64,000 bases of DNA from assembly GCF_021732705.1 (NCBI RefSeq), contig NZ_JAKFUM010000010.1:124001-188000 (forward strand), given 5' to 3'. Both the position numbers and the translations under genes were made by a program. The DNA comes from Nevskia sp. (lineage in GTDB: Bacteria; Pseudomonadota; Gammaproteobacteria; Nevskiales; Nevskiaceae). Shown here piece after piece: positions 42,082-52,712 of the stretch; the stretch's first letter is position 1; the number at the start of each line of letters is the position of its first letter. Under the pieces are notes generated by a model, which saw nothing but the letters and a program-made list of their open reading frames with translations, was not told the DNA's origin and ran no database searches.

Positions 42082-43185
42082 ATGAACAGACCACTGCTTG
42101 CCGGCCTTGCCGTGCTGTCGACGCTGGCCATCGGCCCGGCCTCGGCCGACTACTCGAAGCACCCGAAGGCGCAGTTGCTGCTCGACACCCTGCGCGAGGA
42201 CTACGGCTTTTCACCGCCGGAGTTGGACTCGGTCAAGACCGCGCTGCGCGAAGCGCAGAAGCTGCCGAAGCTGATCGAGAAGGAACTCAAGAACAAGGAA
42301 TCCGGCGGCAAGGCGGCGGAGCCCGATGCCAAGCCGGCGCTGCCGGACTGGGACGACTACCGGCCGATCCACGTCAACCCGCGCAACATCGACAACGGCC
42401 TCAAGTACCTGAACGACAACGCGGCCTGGTTCGCGCGGGCGGAAGCCGAATTCGGCGTGCCACCGACCGTGATCGCCGCGATCCTCGGTGTGGAGACCAA
42501 GTACGGCACCTATACCGGCAAGTTCCGCGTGCTCGATGCGCTGGCGACGCAGGGCTTCGATCATCCGCGCCGCGCGCCGTTCTTCTTTTCCGAGCTGACC
42601 GAGTTCTTCGCTTTCACCCGTGATGCCGCGCGCAATCCGGTCGACCTGCTCGGCTCGTATGCCGGCGCGATGGGCAACGCCCAGTTCATGCCGAGCAACT
42701 ACCGCTGGCTGGCGCTGGACTACGACGGCAACGGCACGCGCGATCTGTGGAGCGCGCCGGATGCCATCGGCAGCATCGCGCAGTACCTTGTGCGCTATGA
42801 CCCGAAGCGGGCGTTCCGTCGGGGCGAGCCGCTGGTGGTGCCGGCCACGGTCGCCGCCGCGCCGGCGGATTCGGTGCCACGCAACGGCAAGGTCGCCGAC
42901 CAGAATGTCGGCGTGCTGCGCGGCGTCGGCGTCACCCCGACCGTCGCGCTGCCCGATGCGACCCCGGCTGGGCTGATCGAACTGCGCCGCGGCAGCAGCC
43001 GCGAGTACTGGGTGGCCTTGCCCAACTTCTACGCGATCCAGACCTACAACCCGCGCGTGTTCTACGCCATGGCCGTGACCCAGCTGGCGAACGCGCTGGC
43101 CGACGCCCAGACGCAGCAGGCCCGGCAGGCCGCGGCGGAAGCGGCGGGCGACGCCGCGCAGCTGGCCGCGAGCGGCACGAAATGA
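42082..43185 (+). CDS. mltB: membrane-bound lytic murein transglycosylase B
   Basis: IAAILGVETKYGTYTGKFRVLDALATQGFDHPRRAPFFFSEL, GAMGNAQFMPSNYR. Confidence 0.95.
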   Translation: MNRPLLAGLAVLSTLAIGPASADYSKHPKAQLLLDTLREDYGFSPPELDSVKTALREAQKLPKLIEKELKNKESGGKAAEPDAKPALPDWDDYRPIHVNPRNIDNGLKYLNDNAAWFARAEAEFGVPPTVIAAILGVETKYGTYTGKFRVLDALATQGFDHPRRAPFFFSELTEFFAFTRDAARNPVDLLGSYAGAMGNAQFMPSNYRWLALDYDGNGTRDLWSAPDAIGSIAQYLVRYDPKRAFRRGEPLVVPATVAAAPADSVPRNGKVADQNVGVLRGVGVTPTVALPDATPAGLIELRRGSSREYWVALPNFYAIQTYNPRVFYAMAVTQLANALADAQTQQARQAAAEAAGDAAQLAASGTK

Positions 43186-44159
43186 CGCGCCTGCGCATCG
43201 CGGGCCTGCTCGCCGTTGCCGCGATCGCGACTGGCTGCGCGCCGATCGAGACCGTGCCCGAGCGTCCGTACGAACGGCCGACCGTACACCCGATCGAGCG
43301 GCGCCCGCCGGTCGCCAAGGCGCAGCCCGCGCCGGCGGACGAGAAGGACTACGCGCCGAAGGCCGACGAGATTCCGCCGGATCTCGCGTCGATTCCCGAT
43401 GCCGTGCCGCAGCCGCTCGAACGCAGCCCGTACGGCAATCCGGATTCGTACGAGGTGTTCGGCGTGCGCTACGAAATCCTGCAGAACGCGGCGGGCTTCA
43501 AGGAGCGCGGCCACGCCTCGTGGTACGGCAAGAAGTTCCACGGCCGGCGCACGTCCAGCGGTGACAAGTACGACATGTTCGCGATGACTGCCGCGCACAA
43601 GCTGCTGCCGATTCCGTCGTTCGCGCGGATCACCAACACCAGCAACGGCAAGAGCGTGATCGTGAAGATCAATGATCGCGGACCGTTCCACCCCGGCCGC
43701 ATCGTCGACCTGTCGTATGCCGCCGCGCTGAAGCTCGACATCATCAATCACGGCTCGGCCGAGGTGGAACTGGAAGTGGTCGACCCGAGCGGCAACACGC
43801 TGGTGGCCGACACTGCGCCAGCGCCCGCCAGAGTTCCGGCCAAGCCGGCGACCGCGCCAGCGCGCGCCGTGCCGGCGGTCGAGTCGCCGAACGGCCCCCC
43901 GGGCGGTCCGGTATCGGTCGCCAACCGTCCCGCGCACTTCCTGCAGGCCGGCGTCTTCAGCGATTCCCGCAATGCCTCGAATTTCCGCGAGAAACTGGCG
44001 CTGGCCGGGGTCAAGCCGCTGGTGATGAAGAGCGAATCGCGCAACGGCCGCTGGGTCTACCGCGTGCTGATCGGGCCGTTCCCGAATACCGGCACGCTGG
44101 AAAAGACCCGCGCCCGGATGACGGCCGATGGCACGCCGACGCTGCCGGTATTCGAGTGA
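43182..44159 (+). CDS. rlpA: septal ring lytic transglycosylase RlpA family protein with SPOR domain
   Basis: GHASWYGKKFHGRRTSSGDKYDMFAMTAAHKLLPIPSFARITN, VKINDRGPFHPGRIVDLS; C-terminal SPOR. Confidence 0.96.
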   Translation: MTRLRIAGLLAVAAIATGCAPIETVPERPYERPTVHPIERRPPVAKAQPAPADEKDYAPKADEIPPDLASIPDAVPQPLERSPYGNPDSYEVFGVRYEILQNAAGFKERGHASWYGKKFHGRRTSSGDKYDMFAMTAAHKLLPIPSFARITNTSNGKSVIVKINDRGPFHPGRIVDLSYAAALKLDIINHGSAEVELEVVDPSGNTLVADTAPAPARVPAKPATAPARAVPAVESPNGPPGGPVSVANRPAHFLQAGVFSDSRNASNFREKLALAGVKPLVMKSESRNGRWVYRVLIGPFPNTGTLEKTRARMTADGTPTLPVFE

Positions 44160-44339
44160 CCGGCGTCGCGTTCCGCACCATTGCTGCAGTGCGTCAGACA
44201 ACACCCTGCGTTACCATCCCGGCAGGTCGTCGCGAAGGCCGAGCCTTCGTGCCGCACGCATCGGATGCCTTGAAGCATTGCGCACGGAATTGCGCAAACC
44301 CCTGAACAAAATACGATTCCAGAACCGAAAAGCCCCCGG

Positions 44340-45533
44340 ATGAACGTCTCCCCCGTGTCTGCCCGCCGCCCGTTCCGCCACCTGCTGCTCGTTGCCGCCA
44401 CGGTGGCTGCGGTCCTCGCCCCCGTTGCCACGCCGGTCTCGGCCGCCACCATTCCCGCCGCGCCGACGATCGACGCCAAGGCCTTCGCACTGCTCGATTA
44501 CGACAGCGGCGAACTGCTGGCCGGCAACAACCCGGACGGCCGCGTCGAGCCGGCGAGCATCACCAAGGTGATGACGACCTATGTCGCATTCGACGAGATC
44601 CGGAAAGGCCGCCTGAAGCTCGACGACACCGCGCTGGTCAGCGAAAAGGCCTGGCGCCAGGGCAAGGATTCGAGCGAATCGCGCATGTTCCTGACCTTGG
44701 GCAGCCGCGTGAAGATCGAGGACCTGCTGCGCGGCATCATCATCGTCTCCGGCAACGACGCCTCGATCGTGCTGGCCGAACATCTGGCCGGCAGCGAGGA
44801 CGCCTTCGCCGACCTGATGAACGAAACCGCGAAGAAGCTCGGCATGGTCAACAGCCATTTCGTCGATGCCAGCGGCCTGCCGAATGCGGAGCACTACACC
44901 ACCGCGCACGATCTGGCGATTCTCGGCCGCGCGCTGATCCGCGACTTCCCGGAGTTCTACAAGATCTACGCCGAGCGCTCGTTCAAGTACGGCATCGAGC
45001 ACGCGCAGGAAAACCGCAACGGCCTGCTGATCAAGGACCCGACGGTCGACGGCATCAAGACCGGCCACACCAGTGCCGCCGGCTACTGCCTGCTGTCGTC
45101 GTCGGTGCGGGATGGCCGCCGCCTGATCTCGGCCGTGATGGGCGCGCCGAGCTGGGCCTATCGCGAACAGGCGAGCCTGGAATTGCTGAACTACGGCTTT
45201 CGCTTCTTCGAGACTGCCAGCCTGTTCGGCGCCACCGCGCCGGTCGGCAGTCTGAAGGTCTACAAGGGCACGGCCGACACGGTGCAGATCGGCACGCTGG
45301 AACCGCTGAAGCTGACCTTGCCGCGTGGTGCGAAGGAATCGCTGCAGATCCAGCAGCAGATCGACCCGCGCGCGATCGCCCCGCTGACCGCCGGCCAGAA
45401 GCTCGGCACGGCCACGATCTCGATCGACGGCAAGCCGCTGAAGACGATCGATCTGGTCGCGCTGACCGATGTTCCGAGCGGCGGCTTCTGGCGTCGCCTG
45501 ATCGACCAGATCAAGCTCTGGCTCGGCTTCTGA
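44340..45533 (+). CDS. dacA: D-alanyl-D-alanine carboxypeptidase (PBP5/6)
   Basis: EPASITKVMTTYV (SxxK), SGNDAS, DGIKTGHTSAAGYC; amphipathic C-terminal helix. Confidence 0.95.
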   Translation: MNVSPVSARRPFRHLLLVAATVAAVLAPVATPVSAATIPAAPTIDAKAFALLDYDSGELLAGNNPDGRVEPASITKVMTTYVAFDEIRKGRLKLDDTALVSEKAWRQGKDSSESRMFLTLGSRVKIEDLLRGIIIVSGNDASIVLAEHLAGSEDAFADLMNETAKKLGMVNSHFVDASGLPNAEHYTTAHDLAILGRALIRDFPEFYKIYAERSFKYGIEHAQENRNGLLIKDPTVDGIKTGHTSAAGYCLLSSSVRDGRRLISAVMGAPSWAYREQASLELLNYGFRFFETASLFGATAPVGSLKVYKGTADTVQIGTLEPLKLTLPRGAKESLQIQQQIDPRAIAPLTAGQKLGTATISIDGKPLKTIDLVALTDVPSGGFWRRLIDQIKLWLGF

Positions 45534-45601
45534 GCCCGGCTCGCTGCTCGATCACGGCTTCGCCAGTCCCTGCTTTCGATACTGCTGATCGAGATTCGTC
45601 G

Positions 45602-45895
45602 ATGAACGACGCCGCGCCGCAACCCGAAACCCCGGCCGCGCCAGCGGGACTCGTCTACCCCTGCGAGTTCCCGCTGAAGGTCTTCATCCGCCCGGACGAG
45701 GAAGCGGCCGCGCGCATCGCCAAGCTGGCACACGAGCAGCTCGCCGTCGGTGCGGTGATCACCACGTCGCGCCGGCTGTCGAGCACCGGCAAGTATCTGG
45801 CGCTGACCCTGAACTTCGTCGCCGAAGACGCCGATCACGCCAACCGCGTGATCAAGGCGGTGATGGCCGATCCCGGCGTGCTGCTGGCCTTGTAG
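45602..45895 (+). CDS. ybeD: YbeD/DUF493 family protein
   Basis: YPCEFPLKVFIR...SSTGKYLALTLNFVAEDADH; located between dacA and lipB as in enterics. Confidence 0.9.
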   Translation: MNDAAPQPETPAAPAGLVYPCEFPLKVFIRPDEEAAARIAKLAHEQLAVGAVITTSRRLSSTGKYLALTLNFVAEDADHANRVIKAVMADPGVLLAL

Positions 45896-45919
45896 CTTCT
45901 CCGCAGCACGGAGGCCGTC

Positions 45920-46195
45920 ATGGACGACGTCATCGATCTCCTCGATTCCCTGATTCGGCCGCTGTTGCGGCTGATCGTGCTGCTCGTGCGGGGCCTGTGG
46001 TGGGCCGCCCACGATTTGATCTTCGAAACGATCTGCTGGGGCACCGGCTGGCTGGTGCTTCGGATCGTCACGCTCGGCCGCTGGCCCACTGTCGGGATTG
46101 CGGAACCGCACAAGATGGGCGACGCAGACGCCATGCTGATCGCCTTGCTCGGTCTCGCGGTGCTCGTCGCAGCCGGCTACTGGTTCTGGCCGTGA
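45920..46195 (+). CDS. small hypothetical membrane protein
   Basis: 91 aa with two hydrophobic segments (LIVLLVRGLWWAAHDLIF; MLIALLGLAVLVAAGYWFW). Confidence 0.7.
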   Translation: MDDVIDLLDSLIRPLLRLIVLLVRGLWWAAHDLIFETICWGTGWLVLRIVTLGRWPTVGIAEPHKMGDADAMLIALLGLAVLVAAGYWFWP

Positions 46196-46228
46196 CCCGT
46201 CCCGGCGGCGCGCCGACGCCACGGATTC

Positions 46229-46387
46229 ATGGCCGGGCAGACCGCCGTTCCGGATGACTTCGCCTGCATGGGTGAGGCGGAGATCGAACCGCTGTTCGGG
46301 GTCTGCGCGAGCGCACGGGCGGTGAACCTGCTGCTGACTCAAGATGCCGTCGTGGCCCGCTATCAGAGACCGATCCGGCTGGTGTGA
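46229..46387 (+). CDS. possible 52-aa small ORF
   Basis: Reads MAGQTAVPDDFACMGEAEIEPLFGVCASARAVNLLLTQDAVVARYQRPIRLV; below the ORF-track length cutoff. Confidence 0.3.
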   Translation: MAGQTAVPDDFACMGEAEIEPLFGVCASARAVNLLLTQDAVVARYQRPIRLV

Positions 46388-46480
46388 TGCGGGTCTCCAG
46401 CGCGCCGATGCTGAATCGACCGATATTCCGTTGCGGTAGATTAAATCCGTCGTTCGCATTTCCACGGACAGGAGGCTCGA

Positions 46481-47869
46481 ATGTCGTTGATCCGCAAGAC
46501 CCTGAAAGTCACTGGCTGGATCACCGGCGCCGCTGCCGTCGGCGCGGCCGCGGTGGTATTGGCAAACGCGTTTGACGAGCCGCTGGCGCCTGAAGTCAAG
46601 GCGCTGCTGGCACGGCCAGCGCCGCAGGTTGCGGAAGCCGACAATCTGCTGAACGCGCTGATCGGCTTCCCGATCGTCAGCGCTGATGTGGCTGAAAACG
46701 AGGCGTTCTGGCGCATCGGCGTGCGCAAGCGAGCGATCCGTCGTGTCGCTGCGGACAACGACGCGCGCCAGCACGCGTACGACGTGACGGGCGACGAACG
46801 GACGCTGCGCCTGATCGGCGACCGCACACTGCTGTGCCCCCGCGATGCCCTCAGCGACCCAACCTGCCTGTCGACGGTGGCGGCCCACCGCGATGCCGTC
46901 GAGCAACTGCTGACCGACAACGCCGAATGGCTGCGCCGCTTCCATGCCTTGCAGCGCTATTCGACCTTTGCCGCCGATGCGCCGATCTCGTGGGCCGATC
47001 CTTGGCTTCCATCGTCGGAAGTCAGCACCGGCCATGCGCTGGCCCGAACCGAGATCGCGCTGCAATGGGTCCGCGGCGATCGGGCGGCGGCCGTCGCCAA
47101 TCTCGCGGCTGATCTGCAGTTCTGGCGGCACTTTCTGGCGTCGACCGACGCCTATCTGATCGACAAGTTCGTCGCCGCTGCCGGCTATCGCGACAGTCTG
47201 CTGCTGGCAGCAACAGTGCTGCGCACGCAGGCGCTGTCGCCGGATGAAGTGGCGATGCTGGAACCAGCACTGGCGCCGCTGCCGCAAGCAGCGGTATCGC
47301 TGGTATCGGCCATCGACCGCGAGTTCGACTACTTCAACGCCGCGTTGATCGCGACCCTTGCCGCACCCGCCGCGTCACTCGCGATCGACGAGGACGGCGA
47401 ACCGTCGAAGCTGGCCGGCATCCGCAATGTCATTGCGCGCTACTTCACGCTGCCGAACGCCACGCTGAACCGTCGCTTTCGCCGTGTACAAACGGACATC
47501 GCCGCCACGCGCAACTGCGCGCAGAGTGCGGCCGATTCAGCCCCAGAAGCCGAGTTCAGCTTCGCAGAACGCCTTTACAACCCGGTCGGCAACACGATTG
47601 CCGACGTCGGCGCGCCCGGCTATGGCGACTATGCGAAGCGTCTGTGTGACCTCGACGGCCTGAACCGCATCGTCGGCCTGCAACTGGCGATGGCGCGGCT
47701 GCCGCAGCCACCGGCCGATGCCGCGGCCGTCGCCGCCTTCGTGCAGACTGCCGATGCCCGCTTTGCCGATCCGTACACCGGCGCGCCGATGCAGGTCGAT
47801 GGTCAGCGTCGCGTCCGCTTCGAGGCGCGCGACCCGCGAATGAAGGCCTTTCTGCCCTGGCCGATCTGA
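46481..47869 (+). CDS. hypothetical membrane-anchored protein
   Basis: 462-aa ORF with N-terminal TM; no family recognised. Confidence 0.8.
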   Translation: MSLIRKTLKVTGWITGAAAVGAAAVVLANAFDEPLAPEVKALLARPAPQVAEADNLLNALIGFPIVSADVAENEAFWRIGVRKRAIRRVAADNDARQHAYDVTGDERTLRLIGDRTLLCPRDALSDPTCLSTVAAHRDAVEQLLTDNAEWLRRFHALQRYSTFAADAPISWADPWLPSSEVSTGHALARTEIALQWVRGDRAAAVANLAADLQFWRHFLASTDAYLIDKFVAAAGYRDSLLLAATVLRTQALSPDEVAMLEPALAPLPQAAVSLVSAIDREFDYFNAALIATLAAPAASLAIDEDGEPSKLAGIRNVIARYFTLPNATLNRRFRRVQTDIAATRNCAQSAADSAPEAEFSFAERLYNPVGNTIADVGAPGYGDYAKRLCDLDGLNRIVGLQLAMARLPQPPADAAAVAAFVQTADARFADPYTGAPMQVDGQRRVRFEARDPRMKAFLPWPI

Positions 47870-47919
47870 GAAGATCACGCCCGGCGCCGCTGCGGCGCGA
47901 TGCCCTGCCCGCGTCATCC

Positions 47920-48588
47920 ATGCTGATTCGCTCCCTCGGCACCCGCGACTACACCGAAACCTACGACGCGATGCGCGCCTTCACCGCCGCGCGCGCGTCG
48001 GACGCCGAAGATGAGCTGTGGCTGGTCGAACATCCGCCGGTGTTCACGCAGGGTCAGGCCGGCAAGGCGGAGCATGTGCTGGCACCCGGTGATATCCCGA
48101 TCGTGCAGAGCAATCGCGGCGGTCAGGTGACATACCACGGTCCCGGGCAGGTCGTGATCTACGTGCTGGTCGACATCGCGCGGCGCGGCTACGGCATCCG
48201 CGCGCTGGTCACGCGGCTGGAAAACGCGATGATCGCGACCCTGGCCGAATTCGGAATTGCCGCCGCGGCCCGCGCCGACGCGCCGGGCGTGTACGTCAGC
48301 GGACCATTCGCGGACGATCCGCGGCCGGACGCGCCACCGCGCAAGATCGGCTCGCTCGGCCTGCGCGTCAGCCGCGGCTGCAGCTATCACGGCCTGTCGC
48401 TGAACGTGGCGATGGATCTGGAACCGTTCTCGCGGATCAATCCCTGTGGCCTGATCAACATGCGGATGACGCAGGTCTGCGAGCTGATCGATGGAGCCGC
48501 CGCGGCTCCGCTGGCGGCGCTGCGCGGGCCGGATGGCGTCGCAATCGTGCAGCAGTCGCTCATCCGGCAGCTGACCGCACATCTCTGA
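47920..48588 (+). CDS. lipB: lipoyl(octanoyl) transferase
   Basis: [64 protein letters not shown]. Confidence 0.97.
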   Translation: MLIRSLGTRDYTETYDAMRAFTAARASDAEDELWLVEHPPVFTQGQAGKAEHVLAPGDIPIVQSNRGGQVTYHGPGQVVIYVLVDIARRGYGIRALVTRLENAMIATLAEFGIAAAARADAPGVYVSGPFADDPRPDAPPRKIGSLGLRVSRGCSYHGLSLNVAMDLEPFSRINPCGLINMRMTQVCELIDGAAAAPLAALRGPDGVAIVQQSLIRQLTAHL

Positions 48589-48718
48589 ACAGCGGCTTCG
48601 GCGCGCCGGCCGATCCCCCGAACGACAGAGGAACGATTCCGGATTCGGAGCCTCCAAGCGACAGGGCATCGCGTATAGTTCGCGGCTGTCCTCGTCCCAT
48701 CCGCCCCCGATCGATCCG

Positions 48719-49537
48719 ATGACAACCGCCGCCACCGACCCGCTGGTCCGCATCCGGTCGATGCACTTCGCGTTCGGTCCGAAAGTGATCTACGACGGCA
48801 TCGATCTCGACATCGTCCGCGGCAAGATCACCGCCATCCTCGGCCCGAGCGGCACCGGCAAGACCACCCTGCTGCGCCTGATCGGCGGCCAGTGGAAACC
48901 GGACGCCGGCACGATCGAGTTCGACGGCATCAACGTCCACAGCCTGTCGCGCAAGCCCCTGTTCGACCTGCGCAAACGCATGGGCCTGCTGTTCCAGAGC
49001 GGCGCCTTGCTGACCGATCTCACGGTTTTCGAGAACGTGGCGTTTCCGCTGCGCGAGCACACGGCGTTTCCGGAGTCGATGATCCGCGATCTGGTGCTGA
49101 TGAAGCTCGAAGCGGTTGGCCTGCGCGGCGCGGCCAAGCTCTACCCAAGCGAGATTTCCGGCGGCATGGCGCGGCGCGTGGCACTGGCCCGCGCGATCGC
49201 GCTGGAGCCGGACATGATCATGTACGACGAGCCGTTCACCGGTCAGGACCCGATCTCGATGGGTGTCTTGATCCGCCTGATCCAGGGCCTGAACCGCTCG
49301 CTGAACCTGACCTCGGTGATCGTCACGCATGACGTCGAGGACGTGATGCGGATCGCCGATTACGTCTACGTGCTGTCCGGCGGCAAGGTGCTCGATCACG
49401 GCACGCCGGCCGAGGTGCAGCAGTCGAAATCCGATCTCGTGCGGCAGTTCCTCAGCGGCGAGGCCGATGGCCCGGTGTCGTTCCACTACAAGGCGGCACG
49501 CCGCTATGCCGACGATCTGATGGCGGGCCGCGAATGA
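48719..49537 (+). CDS. mlaF: phospholipid ABC transporter ATP-binding protein MlaF
   Basis: Walker A GPSGTGKTT, MGLLFQSGALLTDLTVFENVAFPLREHT, SGGMARRVALARAI. Confidence 0.96.
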   Translation: MTTAATDPLVRIRSMHFAFGPKVIYDGIDLDIVRGKITAILGPSGTGKTTLLRLIGGQWKPDAGTIEFDGINVHSLSRKPLFDLRKRMGLLFQSGALLTDLTVFENVAFPLREHTAFPESMIRDLVLMKLEAVGLRGAAKLYPSEISGGMARRVALARAIALEPDMIMYDEPFTGQDPISMGVLIRLIQGLNRSLNLTSVIVTHDVEDVMRIADYVYVLSGGKVLDHGTPAEVQQSKSDLVRQFLSGEADGPVSFHYKAARRYADDLMAGRE

Positions 49538-50298
49538 ACGTTCTGTCGCCGCTGTTCGACAGCCTGCGCGGTCTCGGTCGCGCCACGCTGTTCCTGCTGA
49601 CGATTCTGGCCGGCATTCCGGCGGCGCTGCTGCGACCGCGGCTGGTGTTCCAGCAGGTCTACTCGGTCGGCGTGCTGTCGTTGATCATCATCGTGGTGTC
49701 CGGCAGCTTCATCGGCATGGTGCTGGCGCTGCAGGGCTATCGCACCCTGGTGAACTTCGGCGCGGCATCGAGCCTCGGCGTGCTGGTGGCGCTGTCGATC
49801 GTCCGCGAGCTGGGCCCGGTGGTTACGGCGCTGCTGTTCGCCGGCCGCGCCGGCTCCGCGCTCGCCGCGGAAATCGGCCTGATGAAGGCGACCGACCAGT
49901 TGTCCGGCATGGAAATGATGGCGGTCGATCCGATCAAGCGGGTGATCGCGCCGCGCTTCATCGCCGGCATCATCGCCATGCCGCTGCTGGCGTCGATCTT
50001 CGCGATGATGTCGATCGGCGTCGCCGGCGGCCATGCCGTCGGTGTCGAACTGCTCGGTGTGGATGCCGGCTCGTACTGGTCGCAGATCCACCAGGCCATG
50101 CATGGCGCCGACATCCGCGACATGCTGATCAAGGCCACCGTGTTCGGGCTGGCGATCAGCTGGATCGCGGTCTACCAGGGCTATCACGCCGCGCCGACGT
50201 CCGAAGGCGTGTCGCGCGCCACGACCTCGACCGTGGTGGTGTCGTCGCTGGCGATCCTGGCGCTCGATTTCGTGCTGACCGCCTTCATGTTCCATTAA
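49534..50298 (+). CDS. mlaE: phospholipid ABC transporter permease MlaE
   Basis: GSFIGMVLALQGYRTLVNFGA, LRELGPVVTALLFAGRAGSALAAEIGLMKATDQ-type MlaE signature. Confidence 0.97.
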   Translation: MNVLSPLFDSLRGLGRATLFLLTILAGIPAALLRPRLVFQQVYSVGVLSLIIIVVSGSFIGMVLALQGYRTLVNFGAASSLGVLVALSIVRELGPVVTALLFAGRAGSALAAEIGLMKATDQLSGMEMMAVDPIKRVIAPRFIAGIIAMPLLASIFAMMSIGVAGGHAVGVELLGVDAGSYWSQIHQAMHGADIRDMLIKATVFGLAISWIAVYQGYHAAPTSEGVSRATTSTVVVSSLAILALDFVLTAFMFH

Positions 50299-50325
50299 GC
50301 CGTCTGTGCCCAGACTGGAAATATC

Positions 50326-50844
50326 ATGCAAACGAGAAGTCTAGAACTGCTGGTCGGATTGTTCGTCAGCCTCGGCATCGCCGCGGTGTTCATCCTGACG
50401 TTCCGCGTCGCCAGCCTCGACAAGGTCGGCGACAGCGGCACCAGCTACCGGGTGACGGCGAAGTTCGAGAACACCGGCTCGCTCGGCACCGGTTCGTCGG
50501 TGAAACTGTCGGGTGTCCGCATCGGCCGCGTGCGCAGCGTGACCATCGACCCGCAGACGTTCCAGGCGGTGGTGACGATGGAAATCGACGGCGCGCGGAA
50601 CAACATTCCGGCCGACTCCAACGTCAAGATCCTGACCGCCGGCCTGCTCGGCGAACAGTATCTGGGCATCGAGCCGGGCGGCGATCCGGAGCCGCTGAAG
50701 GATGGCAGCGAAATTCAGTTCACCCAGTCCGCGCTGGTGCTCGAAAACCTGATCGGCCAGTTCCTGACCTCGTTCACGCAGAAGGAACCGGCTGCCGCGA
50801 AGGCGGCCGAACCCGCGGCGGCGCCAGCCGCGGCGACGCCCTGA
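50326..50844 (+). CDS. mlaD: phospholipid-binding MCE protein MlaD
   Basis: YRVTAKFENTGSLGTGSSVKLSGVRIGRVRSV MCE domain; LGIEPGGDPEPLKDGSEI. Confidence 0.96.
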   Translation: MQTRSLELLVGLFVSLGIAAVFILTFRVASLDKVGDSGTSYRVTAKFENTGSLGTGSSVKLSGVRIGRVRSVTIDPQTFQAVVTMEIDGARNNIPADSNVKILTAGLLGEQYLGIEPGGDPEPLKDGSEIQFTQSALVLENLIGQFLTSFTQKEPAAAKAAEPAAAPAAATP

Positions 50845-50905
50845 CGCCAACGCAATCCCGAACTAAAGGACCCGCCCCCGCGCGTCCGAACAAGGAGAGA
50901 CGCTC

Positions 50906-51532
50906 ATGCTGAAACGATTGTTTGCCCTGCTGGTCCTCGCCGTCGGCGTCAACGCCACGGCCACGGCTGCCACCACGCCGGATCAGGCGCTGCGCGGCAC
51001 GACCGAGCAGATCCAGAAGCAGATCCAGGCCAACTACAAGGACTATCGCGCCGATCTGAACAAGTTCTACGGCGTGGTCGATCAGGTCGTCGTGCCGCGC
51101 TTCGACGTGCCGTACATCGCGCAGCTGGTGCTGGCGACGAACTATGCGGCGGCGACGCCGGATCAGCGCACGCGCTTCGCCAACTCGTTCAAGAACATGC
51201 TGGTGCGCGCCTACGCCAACGCCATGCTCGACAACTACGACTCGATCCAGATCGAGTGGCTGCCGGTGCGCCCGTCGGATGACGGCAAGACCGCGCTGGT
51301 CAACACCAGCATGAAGTCCGGCAGCGGCAAGGCTTACGCCATCGGCTTCCGCGTTCGCAAGGTGGCGGATGACTGGAAGGTGTTCGACATCGTCGTCGAG
51401 AACCTGTCGCTGATCACCAACTTCCGCACGCAGCTCAATGCCGAGATCAAGAAGAACGGCCTCGAGAACGTCATCGTGCGGATGGAAAAGGGCGATTTCG
51501 TCGACACCGCGACCAACACCGGCGGCAAGTGA
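50906..51532 (+). CDS. mlaC: phospholipid-binding protein MlaC
   Basis: VVPRFDVPYIAQLVLATNY, FKNMLVRAYANAMLDNYDSIQIEW. Confidence 0.95.
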   Translation: MLKRLFALLVLAVGVNATATAATTPDQALRGTTEQIQKQIQANYKDYRADLNKFYGVVDQVVVPRFDVPYIAQLVLATNYAAATPDQRTRFANSFKNMLVRAYANAMLDNYDSIQIEWLPVRPSDDGKTALVNTSMKSGSGKAYAIGFRVRKVADDWKVFDIVVENLSLITNFRTQLNAEIKKNGLENVIVRMEKGDFVDTATNTGGK

Positions 51533-51804
51533 CGGCCATGGCAGGCGCCGCCGTGCTCGAAGGCGAGCTGAGCTTTGCCCGCGTGCCGCAGTGGCTGGCG
51601 CAGGCGGCGGCGCTGTCGGCGAACGACACGCTCGACTTGAGCCGCGTCACGCGGGCAGACTCCGCGGGGCTGGCGCTGCTGCTGGAACTGACGCGCCGCG
51701 CCAAGGCGCGCGGGGCCGTGCTGAAGCTGCAGGGCGCACCGGATCAGGTCATCGATCTGGCGCGCTTCTTCGGTCTGCAGGCGATACTGGGGTTTGATCG
51801 CTGA
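51529..51804 (+). CDS. mlaB: STAS domain protein MlaB
   Basis: LDLSRVTRADSAGLALLLELTRRAKARG; overlaps mlaC stop (GTG at 51529 or ATG at 51538). Confidence 0.9.
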   Translation: MTAMAGAAVLEGELSFARVPQWLAQAAALSANDTLDLSRVTRADSAGLALLLELTRRAKARGAVLKLQGAPDQVIDLARFFGLQAILGFDR

Positions 51805-51920
51805 CCACGCCGGCCGGCCGGCCCGGACGGGCCCGCGCTTTTCACGAGCCGGGTGCGAACGCGTCGGCACTGCGTTTGGGGGTGGCCATGCCATGGCAAC
51901 GAGCATTCAGGGAGCGTGAC

Positions 51921-52712
51921 ATGAGACTTGTGGGAATTTCGCTGCTGATCGCCACGCTGGCCGTGGCCGGCTGCGCCCATCGCCCCGCCGACGATCCGGC
52001 CGACCCGCTGGAGCCGGTCAACCGCGCTGTCTTCAAGTTCAACGAAACCGCCGACAAGTACGCCTTGCGTCCGGTGGCGAAGGTCTACGCCGACATCACG
52101 CCCGCACCGGCACGGCAAGGCATCACCAATTTCTTCGACAACCTTCAGGAACCGCGCAACATCGTCAACGCGATCCTGCAGGCCAAGTTCGTGCAGGCCG
52201 GCAAGAATCTCGGTCGTCTGCTGCTGAATTCGACGGCCGGTCTCGCCGGCTTCGTCGACGTGGCGACCGAAGTCGGCCTGGAAAAGCATGAGGAAGGCCT
52301 CGGCCAGACGCTCGGCTACTGGGGCGTCGGCGAAGGCTGGTATCTGATGCTGCCGCTGCTCGGCCCGAGCACGAACCGCGATCTGGTCGGCTTCGCCGGC
52401 GACAGCTTCGTCAATCCGTCGTTCTACCTGCCCGGGCGCTACGACGTGTATTCGATCAGCGCCAACGCGGTGAATCTGGTCAATACCCGCGCCAACTTTC
52501 TCGCGGCGGACGGCATCCTGCAGCAGCAGTTCGACCGCTACCTGTTCGTGCGCACGGCCTATCTGCAGCAGCGCTGGAACCTGATCCACGACGGCAATCC
52601 GCCGCTCGAGGGCTTCGAACTGCCGCCGGACGAGCCGATCGACGCGCCGACCAGCAACCCGCAGGTGACGCCGCTGGCTCCGGCGAGCGAGCCCGCCGAA
52701 GCCCCGAAGTAG
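51921..52712 (+). CDS. mlaA: outer-membrane lipoprotein MlaA (VacJ)
   Basis: VAGCAHRP lipobox; DPLEPVNRAVFKFNETADKYALRPVAKVYADI, LGYWGVGEGWYLMLPLLGPS. Confidence 0.96.
   Translation: MRLVGISLLIATLAVAGCAHRPADDPADPLEPVNRAVFKFNETADKYALRPVAKVYADITPAPARQGITNFFDNLQEPRNIVNAILQAKFVQAGKNLGRLLLNSTAGLAGFVDVATEVGLEKHEEGLGQTLGYWGVGEGWYLMLPLLGPSTNRDLVGFAGDSFVNPSFYLPGRYDVYSISANAVNLVNTRANFLAADGILQQQFDRYLFVRTAYLQQRWNLIHDGNPPLEGFELPPDEPIDAPTSNPQVTPLAPASEPAEAPK

Noticed and set aside
45260-47287. 675-aa minus-strand ORF over dacA-ybeD region
   Set aside because: Shadow ORF; plus-strand genes have recognisable families and spacing
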